From positions 62,001 through 126,000 of the forward strand of contig JADLAY010000069.1 in assembly GCA_020849765.1 (NCBI GenBank): DNA of 64,000 bases, read 5' to 3'. This stretch comes from Anaerolineae bacterium. GTDB lineage: Bacteria > Chloroflexota > Anaerolineae > Aggregatilineales > Phototrophicaceae. Positions 9,033 to 16,588 of this stretch are shown piece by piece. The translations under genes and the position numbers were made by a program. The first letter of the stretch is position 1. Each line of letters opens with the position of its first letter. The notes under the pieces were generated by a model. It was not told the DNA's origin and ran no database searches. It was given only the letters and a program-made list of their open reading frames with translations.

Positions 9033-10049
9033 ATGCAAACACAGATCATGGTCGAGGTGCGTGACCTCACCAAGACGTTCAAGGGCAAGAATGGCGCCGA
9101 CATTCAAGCCGTGAAGGGCATCAGCCTGGACATTCGTCACGGCGAAATATACAGCTTGCTCGGCCCCAACGGCGCGGGCAAGACGACAACCATCTCGATG
9201 ATCAGCGGCCTGCTCGCACCGACGCGTGGGGATGCGCGGATCGGCGGGCATTCGATCACGAAGGAGCCGCTGCAAGCCAAGCAGCTTCTGGGCGTCGTGC
9301 CCCAGGAGATCGCTCTCTACCCGACGTTGAGTGCGCGCCAGAACCTCGACTTCTTCGGCAAGATGTACGGGCTGTCCGGCAGCGATCTCTCGCGTCGCGT
9401 CGACGAGATCGTCGACTTCGTCGATTTGCGCGAGCGCCAGCACGACCGCATCGAGACATTTTCCGGCGGCATGAAGCGCCGTGTCAATATTGGCGTCGGC
9501 CTTTTGAACAAACCGCAATTGATTTACATGGACGAGCCGACCGTCGGCATTGATCCGCAAAATCGCCGCCGCGTGCTGGATACGGTCAAACGCCTGCAGC
9601 AAGAGATGGGCATGACCGTGCTCTACACGTCGCACCTGATGGAGGAAGTCCAGGAGATCAGCGATCGCATCGCCATCATCGATCACGGCGAGATCATCGC
9701 CGAGGGCACGCTGGGCGAACTGATTCAGCAGATCGGCGAAGAGGATCGCCTGACCTTCAAGGTCGGCACGCAAACGGTGTCCGAGACACTGCTGGCCCGC
9801 TTCCAGCGAGAAGTCGAGGGCGTGACCAGCGCGTCCTACGATCGGCGTGAAATCGCTGACGAAGACAGCACGGCGCTGGCGCACGTCGATGGCGTGGTCA
9901 CGATCATGGCGAAACGCGGGCGCAAGGCCCTGCCAGATCTACTGCGTATCGCCGACGATGCCGGGCTTGATGTGCTTTCGGTCGAAGTGCGCGAACCAGA
10001 CCTGGAAGGGGTGTTCCTGCACCTGACCGGGCGCGCGCTGCGCGACTAG
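9033..10049 (+). CDS. ABC-2 type exporter, ATP-binding protein (DrrA/CcmA-like)
   Basis: ATPase subunit (338 aa) of an ABC exporter. Walker A is LLGPNGAGKTTT, the Q-loop lies in VVPQEIALYPTL, the signature is ETFSGGMKRRVNIG and Walker B is LIYMDEPTVGID. About 100 C-terminal residues after the nucleotide-binding domain resemble the regulatory tail of daunorubicin-type ATPases. The ATG at 9033 is preferred because AGGAGG lies just upstream; a longer frame back to 8937 has no family match. It is the first gene of an operon with two permeases starting 11 and about 1,350 bases beyond its stop. Export of a drug, lipid or polysaccharide is plausible; the cargo cannot be told. Confidence 0.93.
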   Translation: MQTQIMVEVRDLTKTFKGKNGADIQAVKGISLDIRHGEIYSLLGPNGAGKTTTISMISGLLAPTRGDARIGGHSITKEPLQAKQLLGVVPQEIALYPTLSARQNLDFFGKMYGLSGSDLSRRVDEIVDFVDLRERQHDRIETFSGGMKRRVNIGVGLLNKPQLIYMDEPTVGIDPQNRRRVLDTVKRLQQEMGMTVLYTSHLMEEVQEISDRIAIIDHGEIIAEGTLGELIQQIGEEDRLTFKVGTQTVSETLLARFQREVEGVTSASYDRREIADEDSTALAHVDGVVTIMAKRGRKALPDLLRIADDAGLDVLSVEVREPDLEGVFLHLTGRALRD

Positions 10050-10060
10050 GGGGTGCATTC

Positions 10061-11386
10061 ATGCGTAAAATACTCGCCATTACCTGGAAAGACCTGTACA
10101 CAACCTTCACCGATCGCAACCTGATCCTGATCATGATCGTGACGCCGCTCGCGCTCTCGACCATCATCGGCTCGGCCTTCAGCGGCTTCATCGGCGGCGG
10201 CGGCAACGATGTGCCCGTGCGCGATATCCCGATTGCGCTGGTCAATCTCGACCAGGGCGGCAATGCCAACGGGCAAGACGTCAACTACGGTCAGATGTTT
10301 GTCGATTTGCTCATCCCGACCAGAACCAACACCTCCAGCCCGCTGCTCGCCCTGACGGATGCGACGCTGCTCGGCAACGCAGCGGCGGCCAGAGCGAGCG
10401 TGAACAGCGGCTCGAAAAGCGTCGCCATCATCATCCCGGAGGATTACACCTCCAGCCTGACTTACAGCCAGGATCACCCTGACGTGCGCGTCTCGCCGAT
10501 CGAGGTTTACAGCAGTCCGGCAGCCACAATCAGTGCCGGGATCGTGCGCAGTATCGTCGAGAACATCACCAACACGTTCCTGACCGGCAGCGTCACCGTC
10601 GAGGCCACGATCGAGGCGTTGATCGCCAGGGCGCAGGACGACCCGGCCTTCGGGCTTCAGTTTGGGGTGGCCTCTGCCAGCGGGAGTTTCCAGCCGGATT
10701 TCGCACCCGCCTTCCAGCCTGACGCGGCGCCGATCACGATCGAACAGCAAACCGTGCGCGGCCAGGCGCAGACGTTCAATCCGCTCGTGTTCTTCGGCAG
10801 TGCTCAGGCGCTCTTCTTCATGACGTTCACGGCCATTCAGGGTGCCAACAGCATGCTGGAAGAGCGGCGCGACTGGACTCTGCAGCGCCTGATCGCCTCG
10901 CCGACACCACGCATCACCATTCTGCTGGGCAAGCTGCTCGGCACCTGGGTCACCTGCATCTTTCAGGTCACGCTCTTGTTCATCTTCCTGACCTTGATCG
11001 GCAGCCTGATCGCCGGTGAGCTCCAGTTGATCTGGGGCAGCAACCTGCTCGCGATCCTGGCCGTCATCGTCGCGGCTTCGCTGGCGATGTGTGGCATCGG
11101 CGCGGTCGTCGCCGCGCTCGCGCGCACGCCGGAGCAGGTCAATGTCGTCGGTGGCATCATCGCGATTGCGCTCGGCTTGTTCGGCGGCGCCTTCTTCAAC
11201 ATCCAATCCATCCCGCAGATCGCGCCGATCAGCCGCCTGACGCCGAACTATTGGGGCACAGATGCATTTGCCACGCTCGCCGCCGGGCAGAATGACATTG
11301 GCATGAATCTGGTTGTGCTGACGGTCATCGGCGGGGTGCTCTTCCTGGCCGGGCTGGCGATTTTCAACCGCCGCCTGAGCGTATAA
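10061..11386 (+). CDS. ABC-2 type exporter permease, first subunit
   Basis: Membrane protein (441 aa) of the ABC-2/YhgE type. One transmembrane helix near residues 20-40 (DRNLILIMIVTPLALSTIIG) is followed by a large extracytoplasmic domain of about 200 residues. Five or six helices then fill the C-terminal half, starting near LVFFGSAQALFFMTF. The motif LEERRDWTLQRLIASP before the helices is characteristic of ABC-2 permeases. It lies 11 bases after the ATPase gene with GGGGGTG as ribosome-binding site. It probably forms a heterodimer with the following permease, which has the same architecture. Confidence 0.9.
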   Translation: MRKILAITWKDLYTTFTDRNLILIMIVTPLALSTIIGSAFSGFIGGGGNDVPVRDIPIALVNLDQGGNANGQDVNYGQMFVDLLIPTRTNTSSPLLALTDATLLGNAAAARASVNSGSKSVAIIIPEDYTSSLTYSQDHPDVRVSPIEVYSSPAATISAGIVRSIVENITNTFLTGSVTVEATIEALIARAQDDPAFGLQFGVASASGSFQPDFAPAFQPDAAPITIEQQTVRGQAQTFNPLVFFGSAQALFFMTFTAIQGANSMLEERRDWTLQRLIASPTPRITILLGKLLGTWVTCIFQVTLLFIFLTLIGSLIAGELQLIWGSNLLAILAVIVAASLAMCGIGAVVAALARTPEQVNVVGGIIAIALGLFGGAFFNIQSIPQIAPISRLTPNYWGTDAFATLAAGQNDIGMNLVVLTVIGGVLFLAGLAIFNRRLSV

Positions 11387-11397
11387 GGAGGCCCATC

Positions 11398-12669
11398 ATG
11401 CGTCAAATCATCGAAATTGCTCTCAACGACCTCCGCATCATCTTTCGTGAGCGCGGTATCTGGGTCAATCTGTTCCTGATCCCGCTCGTGCTCACGGTCG
11501 TCATCGGTTTTGCCAACGGCGGTGCCTCATCCGCCAGTGCGCCGTCCGCCGGGCCGAGCATCCTGATCGATGTGATCGACCAGGATAGCAGTGACCTGTC
11601 CGGTCAGTTCCTGGCCGAACTGCGCGCGGCCAACGCGAATTTCGTGCTTTGCCCGCTCGATAATGATGCGGTCGATGTCTGCCAGTTGAACGGGCGCACG
11701 CTCGTCGAACCCGTGGCCGAGACGCGGCTGCAAGAGCAGACCTCGCTCGCGTTAATCGAACTGCCTGCGGGTTTCGGCGCGGCGCTCGATGCGGGCGATG
11801 ATGTCAGCATCGTCTACCGCTCCAACGAAGACGCGACGGCGCCGAGCTACATCCTGCAGGCCGTCCAGGCGACCGTCCAGCGCTTTGGCGCGGCCATCGT
11901 CGCCGGGCAGGTTGGCGGTGACGTAGCCGCCGATACGCCTGGTCTCAATCTCGACGCTGCCGGGCAGGCGCAGTTCGCCGCCGACATTCGCGATCGTGCG
12001 CAGCAAATCCTCAGCCAGCAGCCAGCGGTCGTCACCGCCGTCACCGGCACCGCGCAGGAGGTCGTCGAAAATTCGTCGATGGGGGGCTTCAGCCAGTCCG
12101 TGCCGGGTATGGCGACCATGTATGTGATGTTCGCCGTCTTCCCCGCAGCCGTGGCGCTCATGACCGAGCGCAAACAGGGCACGCTGCAGCGCATGGTCAC
12201 GCTGCCGTTGACGCGCGCACAGCTCCTGGGTGGCAAGCTGCTGGCCCGCTTCTTGCTCGGTATGATCCAGTACGGGATTGTGTTCGTCTTCGGCTACTTC
12301 CTGGGTGTTCGCTACGGCAATGATCCGGTCGCGATCGGCCTGACGATGGTGGTCTTCACCTTGTGCATCACCGCGCTGACGCTGGCGCTCTCGACGCTGC
12401 TCAGAAATGAGAATCAGGCGGGCGCCATCACGCTTCTGCTGACTCTGACGCTAGCGCCGCTCGGAGGTGCCTGGTGGCCGCTGGAAGTTGTGCCAGAGTG
12501 GATGCGCAACCTGGGTCACATCTCGCCCGTCGCCTGGGCCATGGACAGCTATTCGTCGCTCATCTTTTTCGATGGGCGACTGGCCGATGTCCTACCCTAT
12601 ATCGGTGTGCTGGCGGCAATGACCGTCGCCTTCTTCCTGCTCGGCATCCTGCGCTTCAAGGTCGAGTAG
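11398..12669 (+). CDS. ABC-2 type exporter permease, second subunit
   Basis: Second membrane subunit (423 aa) with the same plan as its neighbour: one N-terminal helix, a large outer domain at about residues 45-230, then a helical bundle beginning at MYVMFAVFPAAVALM. The ABC-2 motif TERKQGTLQRMVTLPLTR is present. The ATG follows the previous stop by 11 bases with TAAGGAGG as ribosome-binding site, so the three genes form one operon. A 14-bp stem terminator closes it. The two permeases are clearly diverged from each other, which suggests an obligate heterodimer. Confidence 0.9.
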   Translation: MRQIIEIALNDLRIIFRERGIWVNLFLIPLVLTVVIGFANGGASSASAPSAGPSILIDVIDQDSSDLSGQFLAELRAANANFVLCPLDNDAVDVCQLNGRTLVEPVAETRLQEQTSLALIELPAGFGAALDAGDDVSIVYRSNEDATAPSYILQAVQATVQRFGAAIVAGQVGGDVAADTPGLNLDAAGQAQFAADIRDRAQQILSQQPAVVTAVTGTAQEVVENSSMGGFSQSVPGMATMYVMFAVFPAAVALMTERKQGTLQRMVTLPLTRAQLLGGKLLARFLLGMIQYGIVFVFGYFLGVRYGNDPVAIGLTMVVFTLCITALTLALSTLLRNENQAGAITLLLTLTLAPLGGAWWPLEVVPEWMRNLGHISPVAWAMDSYSSLIFFDGRLADVLPYIGVLAAMTVAFFLLGILRFKVE

Positions 12670-12676
12670 AAACGCC

Positions 12677-12719
12677 CGCGAAGAGACTCGCTCCGCGCGA
12701 GTCTCTTCGCGTGTTATTA
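12677..12719 (+). terminator. Intrinsic terminator of the ABC-2 exporter operon
   Basis: A perfect 14-bp stem (12677-12690 with 12698-12711) encloses a 7-base loop and is followed by TGTTATTA. It begins 7 bases beyond the stop codon of the second permease. Confidence 0.75.
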
Positions 12720-12807
12720 CGGCGATCAAATACATGCGCAGCGATTGTATAAGAAACGTAACAACTTCTGTGAAAGAACTTTGTAGAGAATTGAGATTGC
12801 AACGACA

Positions 12808-12813
12808 TATAAT
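12808..12813 (+). promoter_or_regulatory. -10 element before the helical hypothetical gene
   Basis: A perfect TATAAT lies 34 bases before the ATG at 12847. No good -35 box stands 16-18 bases upstream, so only the -10 element is claimed. Confidence 0.4.
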
Positions 12814-12846
12814 GAATAATGTAACCGGGCCACACGGCTGCGCAAG

Positions 12847-13386
12847 ATGAGGTTAGTGCGGGAAAACAGTGCTATGATGGACGTAAACCAGGACAACACG
12901 TTGTGTACGCAATGGGATCCATCGATGTCGGAAGACGCGCAGCTTCTCTGGCGTATCAATAATGAGTACCGTCTCCGCTTGACCAGGGCGCAGAACAGCA
13001 TCGAACTGTTGTTACAGCTTCTGCTCACACGTGCGGATGCCAGCGTGCAGGACGCCGTCGATGTGGTCTACAGTACGCAGCAGCACCTCGTCACCCTGAT
13101 CCAGGAACATCGCGAGTGGCGCTATCGCTTCTTTTATGCTTCATCGGCTGAGCGGCGCATGGTGCAGGAAGATCGTGATGTCTACCGCGCATTGGCAGGG
13201 TTCAGCCGTATGCAGGCCGCTCACCAGCGCGCTCTGAGCGATATCTGGCATCTGTTCGGCGGTGTGCATCGTCCGGCCTCATTCTTCACCACCGTCGCCA
13301 ATGGCGATCTGTGGGATGTGGCGCACCAGGCGATTGCCGACCTGTCAGAGTTCGAAGGCTTCGTGCAAACGGTCAATCAGCAGTAG
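12847..13386 (+). CDS. Hypothetical all-helical protein
   Basis: I do not recognise this protein (179 aa at most). It is soluble, without signal peptide or membrane helix, and is predicted by eye to be almost all alpha-helical. It is rich in Arg, Gln, Leu and aromatic residues, for example RLRLTRAQNSIELLLQLLLT and EHREWRYRFFYA. A second start, MMDVNQD at about 12874, is equally plausible. The gene is a single transcription unit: a TATAAT box lies upstream, the exporter terminator precedes it and a strong terminator follows. It stands next to the E2/JAB/E1 operon but is separated from it by that terminator. Confidence 0.7.
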   Translation: MRLVRENSAMMDVNQDNTLCTQWDPSMSEDAQLLWRINNEYRLRLTRAQNSIELLLQLLLTRADASVQDAVDVVYSTQQHLVTLIQEHREWRYRFFYASSAERRMVQEDRDVYRALAGFSRMQAAHQRALSDIWHLFGGVHRPASFFTTVANGDLWDVAHQAIADLSEFEGFVQTVNQQ

Positions 13387-13419
13387 GCTGCTCTGTGCAT
13401 CATGGGGCTTGATGTAAAG

Positions 13420-13445
13420 GCGACTTCCGGCGAAGTCGCTTTTTT
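13420..13445 (+). terminator. Intrinsic terminator after the hypothetical gene
   Basis: GCGACTTC at 13420-13427 and GAAGTCGC at 13432-13439 form an 8-bp stem with loop CGGC, followed directly by six T residues. This is a textbook Rho-independent terminator and isolates the next operon. Confidence 0.9.
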
Positions 13446-13634
13446 CGCGCCTTTGCTCAATAGAGACTCCTTCTAAACATCCTTCTCTTAGAGGATCGTT
13501 TGATGTTGTGGCTGAATGCAACCTCACTGCCGTATCCTGCGTACAGAAAGGGTAGACCATCGACAGTGATTTAGGCCATGCCCTTGGTGGTAAAATCAAA
13601 CTTGAAATGGTCAGACTGATGAGGAGTAGCTGGA

Positions 13635-14105
13635 ATGGCATGGTGGGGAACGCGCAGTAACGTGTCGCCGCGCTTACGCCTGGAAGTCGAAGCAATGCGT
13701 GCCACCTTTGGCAGCACCTTTCGCCTGGTCGTGCCAACGGGCGCCGACTTGTTGTATTGGTTGGGTGATGTAGATGTCAACCTGGCCACGTTGCGCCAGC
13801 GGGCACACACCGTTCGCATCCTGTATCCGGCGGATTATCCAAGCCGTCCGGCGGAAGCGTACGTGCTGCAGCCCAAGATCTATAGCGAGAAGCATCAGTA
13901 TGAGGATGGACAGCTTTGCCTGTTCAATCCCAAAGATGGTGAACATTATGGCTGGAATCCAAGCCGGTCGACGGCTGTGACGGTTGCCGCGTGGGCCGTC
14001 CAGTGGATTTATGCCTACTACACATGGCGCGCAACCGGGGAATGGCCCGGCATTGAAGAACGTGTCGATCCGAATACGCCCTTGCCGCCAAGACGACGGA
14101 GGTAG
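13635..14105 (+). CDS. E2-like (UBC-fold) conjugating-enzyme family protein
   Basis: A 156-residue protein resembling bacterial relatives of ubiquitin-conjugating E2 enzymes, which carry a modifier as a Cys thioester. The central part shows the UBC pattern: a strand (VRILYPADYP), a Pro-rich turn, YVLQPKIY, then H87 and, after EDGQ, the candidate catalytic Cys95 in LCLFNP. A helical C-terminus with AVQWIYAYYTW and GEWPG follows, as in several prokaryotic E2 families. Start: ATG with GAGGAG 8 bases upstream. It is the first gene of a five-gene unit with JAB-like, E1-like, disordered and PCMT-like proteins; the next start is 6 bases past its stop. Family assignment is by motif reading and operon context. 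Confidence 0.78.
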   Translation: MAWWGTRSNVSPRLRLEVEAMRATFGSTFRLVVPTGADLLYWLGDVDVNLATLRQRAHTVRILYPADYPSRPAEAYVLQPKIYSEKHQYEDGQLCLFNPKDGEHYGWNPSRSTAVTVAAWAVQWIYAYYTWRATGEWPGIEERVDPNTPLPPRRRR

Positions 14106-14111
14106 CCCTCG

Positions 14112-15272
14112 ATGTTGGCGCGACGATTGCAACAAATAGTGCGTGGTCCTGGCGCACCGAATCTGGTGGTCGCTCAGCGCGTCATCGACAAGATGGCGAC
14201 CGCGGCGAATCAGCACCTGGAAGACGAAACAGGCGAGGCGATGGTAGGCTTCATCGTGCCGCCTTCGCTGCCGAATGGCGTGCCGACGATCTACGTCCTC
14301 GACACGATCTCGCCGGATAGCAGCGCCGTGCGCCAGTTTCACACCTTTCAGCAAGGTGACGATCGCCAGGGCGATATCTTCCAGTGGCTCTACAACAACT
14401 GGGAAGTCCAGCGTGGGCGCCAGCGTGGCGGCCTCAACAAGATGCTCCACAGCAAGTGGAACGTGCCGCTCAAGCACCTGGGCGATTGGCACAAGCAGCC
14501 GGGCTACATGATCCAGCCGAGCGGCGGCGACCTGATGACGGCGCTCGACTGCCTGGAGGATGGCTTCGACTTCCTGGTCGCCCCTATCCTGACGCTGGAT
14601 CACCCGACAACGATCGGCATGACGAACGCGGTCACGAATTTCGTGCTCGTGCCGGATGACGACGGTACGGCGCTGCGCGTGGACTTCTGGTATATCGATC
14701 TGATGACGCGCTTCTTCGTCCCTATCATCCCGGCCATCTATCCCACCGATCAGCTTCCAGAGTTGTTCCCCTATCCGTGGCATCTGGAACGCGAATCGCT
14801 GGCGCGCGAAGAGTTCGGCCTGATGCAGGATGACGGCCTGGCGCTTTCGATCACACACTGGGATGCCGACGGCGAACTGCCGCTGGAAGTGTGCGTGCTC
14901 ACGATGCGCGTCGGCTCGAACAAGATGATCATCCTGGTGACGCCGCATAACTTCCCCAGGAAACCGGCCTCGGCGCGCGTCGCGCCGGTCGTGCCCATGG
15001 GCGATGCCGACGATATGCAGACGGTCTTCGAGAAGGCGTGGGAAAAATCCCAGCCGGTCGATCTGCCCTACGACGCTGATAAGTATCCGACGCTGCTGGC
15101 TTACCTTCATGCCATCGAGGACAAGCTGGGCATCCAGCGCGTGGCTCACCCGCCCGTGACGACGGAAGCGCCGAAGGGCGAGCCGAGCGAACCCGGCGCA
15201 CCGAAAGAGGAAAGTCCACAGCCCGTGAGCGAGGTCGAAAAAGACGCGCCAGAAACGGAGGATGCGTCATGA
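14112..15272 (+). CDS. JAB/MPN (Mov34) domain protein with altered JAMM motif
   Basis: A 386-residue protein whose first 150 residues resemble JAB metalloproteases that cut modifiers from targets or mature them. The JAMM elements are E39 in ETGEAMVG and the stretch from H127 to D140 (GDWHKQPG then PSGGD). The spacing H-x-[H]-x7-S-x2-D is exact, but the second His is Gln129, which may weaken or abolish zinc binding. Residues 150-330 form an unrecognised domain; the last 40 residues are an acidic Pro/Glu tail. The E2 gene ends 6 bases upstream with GGAGG in its last codons, and the stop overlaps the E1 start as ATGA. Activity as a peptidase is uncertain. Confidence 0.72.
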   Translation: MLARRLQQIVRGPGAPNLVVAQRVIDKMATAANQHLEDETGEAMVGFIVPPSLPNGVPTIYVLDTISPDSSAVRQFHTFQQGDDRQGDIFQWLYNNWEVQRGRQRGGLNKMLHSKWNVPLKHLGDWHKQPGYMIQPSGGDLMTALDCLEDGFDFLVAPILTLDHPTTIGMTNAVTNFVLVPDDDGTALRVDFWYIDLMTRFFVPIIPAIYPTDQLPELFPYPWHLERESLAREEFGLMQDDGLALSITHWDADGELPLEVCVLTMRVGSNKMIILVTPHNFPRKPASARVAPVVPMGDADDMQTVFEKAWEKSQPVDLPYDADKYPTLLAYLHAIEDKLGIQRVAHPPVTTEAPKGEPSEPGAPKEESPQPVSEVEKDAPETEDAS

Positions 15273-16189
15273 CGTGGGATCGCGTGGCTGGCAAGCTGGG
15301 TGCGGAGAACCTGGCACTGCTGGCGCAAAAGCGCGTTGGCGTAGTCGGGCTGGGGTCGGGTGGCAGCTTTGTCGCGCTCAGCCTGGCGATGAGCGGCGTC
15401 GGTCACTTCGTGCTGATCGACTCGGACGTGCTGGAAACAGGCAATGTCGTGCGTCACGCCGCCGATTTGCGTGACGTCGGCAAGCCGAAAGTCGAGGCGG
15501 TGGCCGAACTCATTCACCAGCGCAACCCGAATGCCGTGGTCGAAACGCGCATCGGGCGCATCGAGGCGAATCTGGATGCGCTCGATCATCTGGATGTGCT
15601 CATCGTCGGCGTCGACGGCGAAGGCCCGAAGTATGTCATCAATCAGGCCTGTCTCACGCGCGGACTGACCGCCATCTACGCCGGCGTCTACGAGCGCGGC
15701 GAGGGCGGCGACGTCTGCATCATTCAGCCGTATGCCGGGCCGTGCTATGCCTGTTGGGCCGCGGAACTGCGCGAAGGATTGGTCGATCCGCGTGCCGACG
15801 TAGAACTTGATTATGGTATGATCGGCGAAGACGGGACTCTCGAAGCAGAGCCGGGACTCTGGTTGGATGTCGTGCGTGTGGCGGCGGTGCAGGGCGATAT
15901 GGCGCTCAGCTACCTGCTCCGCGCGACGGATGCCAGAAAGCCGATACCCGGTAACACGGTTATCCTGGCGAACAACGTTCTGGAAATTGCCGAAGGCCAC
16001 GACTTGCTGCCCTACAGCGCCGAGTGGATTCAAATCGAACGCGATCCGCATTGCCTGGTCTGCGGCGATGCTGTGCGGGCGGATCGTCTCCAAGAGGGTC
16101 AACCGGAGCTTTCGCTGGCCGATCTCATGCAAGAAGCTGGCATCAGCCTGGAGACGCCGGAACCGGAAGAGGAAGAGCAATCATCATGA
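15269..16189 (+). CDS. E1-like / ThiF family adenylyltransferase
   Basis: A 306-residue Rossmann protein of the ThiF/MoeB/E1 superfamily, which activates the C-terminus of a ubiquitin-like protein by adenylation. Visible are the nucleotide loop VVGLGSGGS (residues 25-33), the acidic pair in LIDSDVLETGN with N59 and R62, and two Cys pairs, C159-x-x-C162 (CYAC) and C262-x-x-C265 (CLVC), that should bind zinc. C150 and C128 are candidates for a catalytic thioester Cys. The last 15 residues are acidic. The start overlaps the JAB gene by ATGA with GGAGG upstream, and the stop overlaps the next start in the same way, so translation is coupled. Confidence 0.9.
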   Translation: MTWDRVAGKLGAENLALLAQKRVGVVGLGSGGSFVALSLAMSGVGHFVLIDSDVLETGNVVRHAADLRDVGKPKVEAVAELIHQRNPNAVVETRIGRIEANLDALDHLDVLIVGVDGEGPKYVINQACLTRGLTAIYAGVYERGEGGDVCIIQPYAGPCYACWAAELREGLVDPRADVELDYGMIGEDGTLEAEPGLWLDVVRVAAVQGDMALSYLLRATDARKPIPGNTVILANNVLEIAEGHDLLPYSAEWIQIERDPHCLVCGDAVRADRLQEGQPELSLADLMQEAGISLETPEPEEEEQSS

Positions 16190-16578
16190 CGGATGAACAA
16201 AACCTGGGCCAAGTGCCACCCGTAAACACAACCGAAACGCCGGACGAACCCATGCCTGAAGTGTCTGATAACGGCGCTCCAACCGAAGCAGCTGCTCCGG
16301 AATCGCCATCTGCCGAAGTCGAGGCGCCGGTCAATACGGCACCGCCGGTCTATTCGGCTCCCGCACAACCGCCGACCATGCCGGAAGATGACGGCTACGG
16401 CGACCGCCTTGAACGCCTGGGAGGCGAACCGGCTCCGGTGATCACGCCTGAGGAGTTCGCGCGCTTGCAGCGGCAGGGGCAGGTCAACATCGACGCGCGT
16501 GGCCGCGTGCGCACGACCCGCCGTAGTGACGCTGAAGCTGGGGTCTCATTGCGCAAACGTCGTGCATGGTATGCCTGA
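16186..16578 (+). CDS. Small Pro/Ala/Glu-rich, probably disordered protein of the E2-JAB-E1 operon
   Basis: I do not recognise this 130-residue protein. Residues 1-70 are rich in Pro, Ala, Glu and Thr and look unstructured. Residues 70-95 (YGDRLERLGGEPAPV, then a short helix ITPEEFARLQRQG) and the basic C-terminus (RTTRRSD, then LRKRRAWYA) are more conserved-looking. No beta-grasp fold is evident. An internal RLGG at residues 77-80 is followed by Glu. The ATG overlaps the E1-like stop as ATGA, which supports a real, coupled gene. The position suggests a substrate, adaptor or modifier precursor of the operon enzymes; this is inference. Confidence 0.75.
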   Translation: MTDEQNLGQVPPVNTTETPDEPMPEVSDNGAPTEAAAPESPSAEVEAPVNTAPPVYSAPAQPPTMPEDDGYGDRLERLGGEPAPVITPEEFARLQRQGQVNIDARGRVRTTRRSDAEAGVSLRKRRAWYA

Positions 16579-16588
16579 TCGAGTGTGA

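Noticed and set aside
13674-15149. Minus-strand ORF opposite the E2 and JAB genes
   Set aside because: Overlaps two coupled plus-strand genes with good ribosome-binding sites and shows no protein family features.
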